Positions 55,971 through 64,000 of a DNA stretch of 64,000 bases are shown piece by piece; the first letter of the stretch is position 1; each line of letters begins with the position of its first letter. The position numbers and the translations under genes were made by a program. A model generated the notes under the pieces. That model worked only from the letters and a program-made list of their open reading frames with translations, ran no database searches and was not told the origin of the DNA. Origin of the DNA: Canna indica (Eukaryota; Streptophyta; Magnoliopsida; Zingiberales; Cannaceae); NCBI GenBank assembly GCA_034359265.1, contig CP136898.1, positions 39,021,501 through 39,085,500 on the forward strand, written 5' to 3'.

Positions 55971-57460
55971 TGTTGGCGAAATGGCCACACTATAGGGGGG
56001 GGGGTGAATAGTGTGTTAACTAATTAATTAGCCTAAATTCCGATTTTAATCATTTACTTGATTCGTTTAGGCAATTTGCAATTCGATGATTATATGCGGA
56101 AGCGATAAATGATAAAGCAATAAAGACAAACAATCAATCAATGCAAACACGATAATTTATAGTGGTTCGGCCCCAATGCCTACTCCACTACCTAAGCACC
56201 CCACTTAGGATTTCCAAACTAGGTTTTACTAGATTAATTAGGTTTCCCTTACACAGAGGATTTTTCACTGAAGAGTCACACTCTCGACCTAAGGCACTTC
56301 CACACCCGGAAGTCACCGTCTTCTTATCGAGAGCACTCTTCCACCTCAGCCCTAAGGGATAACTAAACTAATCCTAGTAAACACTAAGTTTATATAAGTG
56401 GCTTTACTCCTTCTACACCAAGGATACCACTTCACTCAATTAAAGACCTAACAACCTAGGTCTTCTTACACGCACAAACCCAAATTAACAGCGTTCAAAT
56501 AACAATAAAAATATAATGAAAAGAGCTTATAATAAAAGAAGAATGACTACTCTTTTCAGGCCTTCAATCCTTCAACTTGCTGGAGGATGAATCTTGTATT
56601 GCAGCAGAGTTGATGGAAGCAGTTGGCGCTTGAAGAATAACTCGACGGAATAACAAGCGCGCTTCAATCAATCTTTTGGAAGGCTCAAATCTTCCTTTTA
56701 ATGACTCAAAAAAATTTGTATTGATAAAGGAAGAAGATTAAAAGAAGTATTTGAGGGTGTATTTATACCATGCCGAAGAAACGACAGCTCAACGGATAGT
56801 TTTCTATCCGTTGCAGGCCGTCGGTCGATTGGTCGGTCGACCGACGGATCGACCGGTCGTTCGACCGACCGATCGACCGGTCATTCGAACGACATTTTTT
56901 CTCTCTGGTTGGTTGATCGACGGGTCGACCGCCCAGACGGAAGATCTCACGATCATGCCTTTGGTCGACCAATCGGTCGACCGACGCGATCTACGTCTTT
57001 AGGTATCCGCAGGTCGGTCGACCGACAGAGCTACTGCCCAATTTGGGCTTCGATCGGTTGACCGAAGTAGCTGCTGCGGCTTTTTACCTTCGGTCGGTCG
57101 ATCGACTGGTCGACCGAACCTAGGCTGAATGTGATTTCTTAAGCCTTCTTCTTCCGCACTTCATTTTTGGGTTCCGACTTTCAACGATCATCAACTGGGA
57201 GAGCTTTCAAGTGATCTTTGAGCCCATCCAATACGTCTTTAGTGCACACGTCGATCTTCGAGAAGTTTCGCGACGAACCCGAGCGCGACGATCAATGTCC
57301 TTCCAATTTCCGATTTCCGATTTCTCCAATTTTTCCGATCGAGGACATCGAACGCTAATTGATATGGAATCTGAAAGATATTCTCAATGAAATCATTATT
57401 CCCATGTTTGTTATCATCAAAGCCTAGATTAAAGCTAAGGTTGAAAACTTAAAGCCAACA
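55971..57460 (-). repeat. Element D: solo LTR of the copia group
   Basis: 1490 bp, TGTTGG...CCAACA. TATA on minus near 56154-56162 and palindrome array 56815-57120. There is no primer-binding site, polypurine tract or internal DNA on either side. The adjacent 5-mers are ACCTT and GAGCG, so no 5-bp target duplication; instead a ~300-bp gypsy segment is duplicated on both sides. Confidence 0.9.
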
Positions 57461-57767
57461 GAGCGGACACAAGAACAACATGGCAAAAATATACTGATGT
57501 GACTTACTCCGAGGCGACACAAAAAGTTGCTGTGTGCCAACTAAAGATAACGCACAGCCGCTCACTCCAACCCAACCTTCACAGCTGCTTGCTTAAACAC
57601 GACCTCAACGGCCACCTTTTTCAGTTTGGCTCTTACAACCGCTCGCTTTAGTTCGGCCCCCACGGTCACTTGCTTAGTCCGACCTTCGTGGCCACCTTCT
57701 CCAGCTCGGCTTCCACGACCACTCATTTCAGCTCGGCTTTCACAGCCATCCACCTCGGCATGACCTT
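57461..57767 (+). repeat. Right copy of ~300-bp direct duplication flanking solo LTR D
   Basis: Matches 55673-55970 with few substitutions and one small extra block (CCTCAACGG). Confidence 0.92.
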
Positions 57768-57948
57768 CGCAGCCACCTGCTTAAAATCGGCCTCAAAGGC
57801 CACCCCATACAACTCAAGCCTTTAAAATGGTTGAATGCAACACGAAAGATATTTCTGAAAGTTCCTTAAACCATAGAGACATCAGAAACAAGGAAGTTAA
57901 TTAAGATCTCGATACACAGTCTTTCAGACTCCGACCGAGCTCGGGGGC

Positions 57949-58490
57949 TGTGGACTAGACTAGAACTATTGGGCTCGGTCGGACCAGACCCAGCTGCGCC
58001 CCATAATTTGCCTCAAGCCGAACAACATAGGCCCCGCCCAGGGGCTCCACCCAGCCATGCTCCTAGACCAGATTTGAGCTAGACCGAATGGCTCCACTCA
58101 GGATCCCACCTAGTAATATATGGACATCCACATCCTTCCTTATCACGAGGGATACAATATTATAAGCCTGCCATCTTCGGGATTAGCCTCGACCCATTTT
58201 GAGCAACATCCCTGCGAGATTACCGGACGATGCCATCGACTCCACCTTGAATAAATACATACACAACACGCCCCAGGTAACCTAAATTATAATTTTATTG
58301 TCTCCACGTTGGAGTCCCATTGACTTGAGCGTCGGAGTGTCTTTTGCTAGTCCCCTTGATGGCGTTGAACCTGACAAAGAGAGATATCGAACCAGACTAG
58401 ATTACTCTGATCCTCAGGTAGAAATAGTTGGAATTTCAATTTTGACTGCAAATCGACATCGATTTTTTCATTATAACTGGCACCAGTTTC
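57949..58490 (+). repeat. 3' LTR of the Tat-type gypsy element
   Basis: Starts TGTGGACTAG directly after the purine tract GAGCTCGGGGGC. The right end is uncertain; the duplicated TBL flank begins by about 58505. Confidence 0.6.
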
Positions 58491-59230
58491 CCTTTTAATT
58501 TTTGTAGTGAATAATTATCGGAACCGAAGTTCTGATGGGGTAAATCGCTATATATACCTTATTCATAAAAAATAAACATCATGTGAAAAACATGGTAGTA
58601 AATTAGCACGATTAATTGTTGCATTGGATCTAATGATATATAAAGTTAATTTAATTATTACCTCCCTCGTGTTCATTAATTGTTTCTTCTTCCTACTCTA
58701 CTCCATTGACTAAACATTTGGCACAACTGCACATGTTGTGTACACAACTCAATTCCCTACATGTTTCAGGTCTTATTTAATCAACAACTTGAATTCTAGA
58801 TTGAAATAGGATAATATATACATGATTGCTCGGCAACTCAAAAATATAAACATCACTCACACATAATATTTAATACAAAATTGAAATAGTTATATGCTTT
58901 GTAATAGGTTACAAAGTCAATTAATTTAGGGTTCCTTTTGGTTTACCACCAACTCCTTTTCATCTTTCACCAAATATATAAGTCCCATGACATTGGAAAA
59001 ATTCCCACTGCTGGCAATCCCACAAACACATGCGGTGCATCACCAAAAGCTCCATTTCAACCTCACCAAACCCCTCCCATGGCGATCCAACACCTTTTAT
59101 CTCTGTGACTGTAAGCAGACTTGGCCTATTCTCACGCTTATAAATTGCTTTCCAACCAACCCCTCACCTTCTCCCAACCTAAAGGAGAACCTGCACTCGC
59201 GCTCACTGATAGATTCAAGCTCTCTGGCAC

Positions 59231-60030
59231 ATGGAGTCCCTCCTTTCTCCCGTCCTCAACCGCAAGTTGCTCCTCTGCGCCATCGCCAGCTTCCTCGGGT
59301 TTCTTCTTCTCTCCTGCAGCCTTCAGCGAGCCTCCCGGCCAAGCACCGCAATTGCATCGTTAACACATCTGGAGAGCAATTCCGCCATGGCGGACCTCTC
59401 CGGAGTTTCTGTTCTAGCCCCAGCTCCGCAGCCAGCTGCGGCGGGTACCATCTATTCTCCTCCTCCACAGCCCGCAATGGAAATAGAGATGGTTGCCGCT
59501 TCGCTCTCCGAGCTTGTACTTGCAATGAACTCTCTCCAGAGAGTTCACAAGCAGTGCATCCGTCGCCGCAGGCCAATGGCGGCGAGGAGACGACGGTGGA
59601 AGAGAAGAAGTGCAATATATTCGAAGGGAAGTGGGTCTTCGACCGAAGGCGGTACCCGCTGTATCAGCCGCAACGGTGTCCTTTTCTGATCGATCAAGTG
59701 AGCTGCCAGAGGAACGGCCGACCGGACTCCGAGTACGAGCACTGGAGGTGGCAGCCGAGTGGCTGCGACCTTCCGAGGTCAGTATTAATGAATCAGTCTA
59801 GATAATATTCTTTCCTTTTACAGCAACGGTGTAATTGATGACGACGAAGTCTTCATGGGAACAAAAATAGGTATAATGGGAGGGAGATGCTGGAGAAATG
59901 GAGAGGGAAGAGGGTGGTGATAGTGGGGGATTCACTGAACCGGAACATGTGGGAGTCGCTGGCTTGCATGCTCTACTCCTCCGTCCGCAGGGGGGGCGCC
60001 GTCGTCAAGGTCTTCCAATTCCAAGCCCTG
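59231..60030 (+). pseudogene. TBL copy 2, broken (exons 1-2 only in window)
   Basis: Exon 1 59231-59777 and exon 2 59871-60030 match the intact TBL gene, with the same anchor, PMR5N domain and splice sites. A one-base deletion near 59530 (after LVLAMNS) shifts the frame and leads to a stop at 59687-59689. Exon 2 has a 15-nt in-frame loss and a G7 replacement near 59990. The esterase serine motif VGDSLNRN is still encoded in the shifted context. It cannot make a normal TBL protein from this start. Confidence 0.88.
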
Positions 60031-60859
60031 GTACGTATTTTTCTACTAATTAATTAAGTTATATATTTTATAGATAAATGACAAGACATCAATATATATG
60101 ACAAGACATCTTAAGGGACAAACTTTAACTTATGTATATCCGAATCATACTAATGAGGATTAAATCCAATCGAGTTGGGTCGTCAGTTTTGATTATATTG
60201 GATTGAGTCAACTCAAAGCCAACTTAGAGCTAGATGATATAAGCTTGAATATAAGTTGGGTCAAGCTAGGTTACTTCTAACGAGATTGGGCTTGGTACTG
60301 ATCGAAGTAGTGGTCAAGTCAAATCAAATCATGACAATCACTAATAAAACTATAATATATCAATAAACTACAATCAATATTTTTAAAATCCTCATTACAA
60401 GGCACTTTCAAAAAAAAAAATTAAAATTGGCGCCTAAGACGTTGGTTCCAATTTGGTAAAAATCTGTGCTGATTTCTTCTGAATCCAGCAATGAATTTCA
60501 AGTACCGACGCCAGATTGACGTTGATTTGCAGGTTTGAGTTTTTCTTTAAAAATAATTGAAATTGGCTTTTTATATTTTTAGTCTCGTATTGTTTAAAAT
60601 TATTTTTTCTAACTATTTTTAAATATTATAAATATTTTTGAAATTCCTTATGATTTATTTTTTTCTAAACCCTTAAGCCTTAACTGATATAAATTAATAT
60701 ATTCTTAAACAAAAATATTTATTATCGTACCATCTTCTATAATTTTTTTAAAACATCATAATTAAAATATAAATAATAATTTTATTTTATCATATTACAA
60801 TTTTATATTATTTTATTATAATTTTATATATTATAATATTATAATATTTAAATATTTAA

Positions 60860-61847
60860 CGGCATTTTTTCATATTCGGATATTGGGAAGGAGAAATTTT
60901 TAAAATCAAATTTGAAGTTTAAAAAATTTCAAAACTATAATTGAGTCGATCAGATACCCATTTTACTCCTAGGCCAAAGTCTCTAACCAATTACAGACTT
61001 TGCTTAAAAATAAAAAAAATAAAAAAATAATTTTAATTTATATATAAAAAAATTATAATAAAAATGAGGTCTTAGAGACTAAAAAATATATTTCCAAAGT
61101 CTCTAATTTATTAGAGAGTTTTCCATAAAGTCTATAAATCTAAATTTAAATTAAAAATTATGAAATATTTCGATGAGAAATATTTTTTTAAACCACAACA
61201 CATGTTTTATATTAAAAAAATTATTAATTATTTTTTTTTAATTAGAAAATTATCATAGACTTTGGGTAAAATTTTCTATTGCATTAGAGACTTTTGCCCA
61301 AAGTCTATAAAACTAATTTTTAATTAAAAATAGTGAAATATTTTTTATTTAAAATATTTTGATAGACTCTATCACATCTTTTATATCACATATATTTTTT
61401 ATGAATTAATTTTTTTTTATAATTATAAAATTATTATAAACAAAAGTCTCAAACTCATTAGAAACTTTTGTGCAAAGTCTATAATAGCTTCATAATTTTT
61501 TTAAAAGAATATTTAAATTCATGAAATAATAGCTACAAAAGAGGTACTATGATCCAAAAAAATATTTTACATCAAAATATTTTATAATTTTTAATTTAAA
61601 TTTAAATTTATAGACTTTTTGCTAAATGTCTTTAATATATTAGAGAGTTTGAAAAATATATTTTTATTCTCTAATATCTTATTTTTATTATAAAAAATAT
61701 TTTATAAATTTAAATTATTACCATATATTTTTGGCCAGTGGTAAAATGGGTATCCGATCTACTCAATTTTGGTTTACGGAATTTTGAAATTTCAAATCGG
61801 ATTTTGAGAATTTTGTGGTCTCAAAATCCGAATTTAAAAAATTGCTG
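60860..61847. mobile_element. Non-autonomous Mutator-like element 2 (988 bp)
   Basis: Same family as 20838-21920: CGGCA...ATTCGGA ends, shared CCAAAGTCTCTAACCAATTA and AAAGTCTATAAATCTAAATT blocks, and long inverted arms. Flanked by an exact 9-bp duplication AATATTTAA (60851-60859, 61848-61856). The intact TBL intron has the single-copy site at 32522-32530. No coding capacity. Confidence 0.85.
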
Positions 61848-62029
61848 AATATTTAAAATAGGTTAAATGTTAATTCTATCTATTAATAGGTGTTTGTATC
61901 TATATTCTTTTTATATATATTTTTAATCTAGACTCATTTCAAGGAGTTGGAATTAGAATAAAGATACCTACGTGGGAATTTTAATTATTTTAGTGATAGA
62001 ATTTTAATTATTTTAGTGATAGTTTCATT

Positions 62030-62215
62030 GAGTTTTTTTTTTTTTTTAATATATATTAGGGTAAATTCCTATGTTGGTATAATTAACATGAGAATAGAAA
62101 ACATGTGGTTGAGACGTAGCAGTCAACACGTGTCATTAATTGGCAAGGGTCAAATGCTGATGCGGATGGAATTGGATTATTTATGTGCCTATGTCGATCA
62201 TTTTCGACGCCGGTG
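62030..62215 (+). repeat. Dispersed repeat, copy 3
   Basis: Third copy of the 32695-32865 repeat, with a T-rich start. Confidence 0.75.
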
Positions 62216-62460
62216 TAAGAATTAATAAAATTACATTTACTTGACTCAGATATTTTAAAATTATTATTTTAATATTAATTTACCTTGCTTGCAATACAAA
62301 AACAATATATTCAGATTGAATTTTATTATATCCATGCACATATAAAATTTTTTTTGAAGACTCATTATTGTCTATGGATACCATAAAATCTTTATTTAAA
62401 TTTAGAATCGGATTAGGATTTCACTCGTCCTCCCATTTATTATTTTATATTCTCCTGGTG
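62216..62460. other. AT-rich intergenic or intronic DNA
   Basis: Nothing recognised. Confidence 0.4.
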
Positions 62461-63036
62461 TTAGACTTGGCAATTCTTGCTAGGCTGGCCTAACCAAAAA
62501 AAAAATCATGCCCGACCCATCTCGATTCGATAAAAATTTGAGTTTGGAATCTCAGGTCCGGCATGACATGAACATTAAATGGGTCGGCATGACATGACTC
62601 GTTTAGCCCAATAACATGAAAGAAAAAATTGAATTGAGCTAAATTTGGCTTATCAAGCCGAATCGAGCCCGTTTTCAGCTTGATATCATGAATCGGATCC
62701 GATTAGCCCCAATAATTTGATAAAATGAGTCGAGCCCGATTAGGACAGATAATATGCTGCCATTTTCACTACTTTGAACTTTATACCAGACAAATAATAT
62801 AATTATACTTCATTCATCAGCATCCAACAACAATTCATCAACGAAAGAATTCATAAACAATTATACTAACAAGTCAGATTATCGGGTATAATTGATAATA
62901 TGAGTTATCCGATTATCGGGCTATCGGGTGGGCCCTGATAATGGCCCGATACGATAAGAGTCGATCCAAACCCATTTTTATCGTGTCAGGCCCATGCCGA
63001 ACTATTAGGCCGGGCTGAAATTTGACAGCCCTACCT
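62461..63036. mobile_element. hAT-like MITE candidate
   Basis: The left end TTAGACTTGGCAATTCTTGC and the reverse complement of the right end TAGGGCTGTCAAATTTCAGC are imperfect inverted repeats, continued by GGCTGGCCTAA/CCGGCCTAA. The inside is rich in CGAGCCCG/CCCGAT motifs as in the block at 34250-34430. An 8-bp target duplication is not convincing. Confidence 0.45.
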
Positions 63037-63140
63037 AGCATAGGCGCAAATGAGCTACTTGATTGCCCTCCTTCCATATGGATTTAAAGTTGATATCTTC
63101 TAATTTTCCATATATATATATATATACTCCCTTTTAGATT

Positions 63141-63272
63141 TTTGTCAATCTTTCTAATTCTAAACTTGGATTGGTTATGTAGTATACACTATAAATTTTT
63201 TTCCGTCTTGTCAATCTTCCTAATTTTAAACTTGGATTGGTTATTGAGTATACACTACAAAAACTTAAGGGA
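63141..63272. repeat. Two ~66-bp tandem repeats
   Basis: TTGTCAATCTT-CTAATT-TAAACTTGGATTGGTTAT...GTATACACTA occurs twice with 66-bp spacing. Preceded by a short (TA)n run at 63110-63126. Confidence 0.8.
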
Positions 63273-63426
63273 AAATTGGTTGTTATATTTAAGTTAAAAA
63301 TCCATGCAAGTACGATGAGTAAATTAGAATTTAAACGCTTCAAAAAGCATAAATTCGAGCATAACCTAAGTAACAAATAAATTAGGATATAAGTGGTAGT
63401 ACTATATTAAATATCGACACCAATAG

Positions 63427-64000
63427 TGTTGAGTGAAAACCCATACTAGAAGGGGGGTTGAATAGTATTAGGTTACTTTACCCTTCTACTTTAATTTCTT
63501 TTCGAACCGATTACAACTTCAATCAAACATAAATGTAACTAAGGGATGTTTGTTAGCGAGTATGAAACACAATTGTAAGCAAACACACAAAGCAATGCAA
63601 ACACAAGAAAGTATAGTGGTTCGGCCAACCGCCTACTCCACTACCTTGGCTCCACACCAAGGATTTCAAACTAAATTCTTTATAGACTTTGTGTTTCCCT
63701 TTGAATACAACCGATGACTCGGTTCTCAATACTTTGAGAACACTTCAAACATATTCACTTAGGCAAAATATAATTCTACAAAGTAAACCCTAAGTGTTTA
63801 CGCTAGCACACATAGCAAGCTAATCAATGAAAACCAAGTTTAAATAACAATTAAAATTATAATGAAAAGAGCCAAGGAGTATTCCAAGGCTAAGAGCTCT
63901 TTTCCAAGCCTTCAATGCCTCCAACTCCACAAGACGTTGAAATCGAATTGAAGCCGGAGTTGAGGGAAGATGAGCGCTTGAGAGAAGTCGTCGATCGGAG
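63427..64000 (-). repeat. Element F: partial copia LTR, cut by window end
   Basis: Starts TGTTGAGTG and follows the same layout as LTRs B-E: G run, GGGTTGAATAGT, minus TATA-like ACTATACTTTC near 63610, TGGTTCGGCCAACCGCCTAC, and so on. The U3 part lies beyond the window. Confidence 0.85.

Larger units (their letters stand above)
46221..58500 (+). mobile_element. 3' part of a Tat-type gypsy retrotransposon, with nested elements C and D
   Basis: After removing C (46468-53337) and D (55971-57460) the order on plus is: tandem-repeat array, antisense ORF (54136-55174), repetitive GC-richer spacer, polypurine tract GAGCTCGGGGGC (57937-57948), then an LTR starting TGTGGACTAG at 57949. An antisense extra ORF and tandem repeats between pol and the 3' LTR are known traits of the Tat lineage. 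Gag and pol are not in the window. The right LTR boundary is approximate (58450-58500). Confidence 0.7.
58505..62215 (+). repeat. Duplicate of the TBL 5' region, exons 1-2 and part of intron 2
   Basis: Alignable with 30305-33535 through the upstream flank, exons 1 and 2, the left inverted-repeat arm and the dispersed repeat at 62030-62215. It is interrupted at 60860-61847 by a Mutator-like element. Exons 3-5 would lie beyond the window if they exist. Confidence 0.88.

Noticed and set aside
57949..58500. Primer-binding site after the gypsy LTR (TGGCACCAGTTTCCC near 58478)
   Set aside because: The LTR is preceded by a polypurine tract, so it is a 3' LTR; the match to a gypsy primer-binding site is partial and probably chance.

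Overview
This is nuclear DNA from a flowering plant. It has AT-rich intergenic DNA, spliced genes with GT-AG introns, and dense nested Ty1/copia, Ty3/gypsy, CACTA, Mutator-like and SINE-like elements. The GC-rich first exons of both host genes suggest a monocot (inference). No bacterial, organellar, rRNA or CRISPR feature was seen. There are two recognisable host genes: a three-exon short-chain dehydrogenase/reductase (4158-5167, +) and a five-exon trichome birefringence-like (TBL) wall O-acetyltransferase gene (31049-37230, +). A second TBL copy (59231-60030, +) is broken. A small terminal exon of an unidentified gene occurs twice (6590-6750 and 22080-22240).

Layout: 1-3660 is intergenic with LTR-like and SINE-like remnants. 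4058-5205 is the SDR gene. 6245-7305 is the first copy of a duplicated segment carrying a SINE-like insertion. 7409-19812 is a Tork/Tnt1-like copia element (A, minus), split inside its reverse transcriptase by a tandem LTR-internal-LTR structure of a second copia family (B, 8859-17158). 20690-22510 is the second copy of the duplicated segment, carrying a 1.08-kb Mutator-like insertion. 22556-29958 is a decayed CACTA transposon. 30305-37531 is the TBL gene with a 4.5-kb intron full of repeats. 39010-46220 is a SIRE-like copia element with gag and pol (E, minus, 5' LTR truncated). 46221-58500 is the 3' part of a Tat-type gypsy element with a tandem-repeat array, an antisense extra ORF, polypurine tract and LTR. 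It is interrupted by a complete gag-only copia element (C, 46468-53337, 5-bp target duplication) and a solo LTR (D, 55971-57460). 58505-62215 is the duplicated TBL region, with a second Mutator-like insertion. Another copia LTR (F) starts at 63427 and runs off the window.

The most interesting system is the copia group B/C/D/E/F. E carries the enzymes. B and C are sister non-autonomous elements that keep a shortened gag (UBN2 region deleted in both) and have about 3 kb of non-coding DNA in place of pol. All share TGTTG...CAACA LTR ends. The sufficiently complete LTRs have U3 arrays of GGTCGACC-type palindromes, and those followed by a polypurine tract have an inverted repeat that brackets it. 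Several insertions can be read against their own empty sites elsewhere in the window, which orders the events without outside data.
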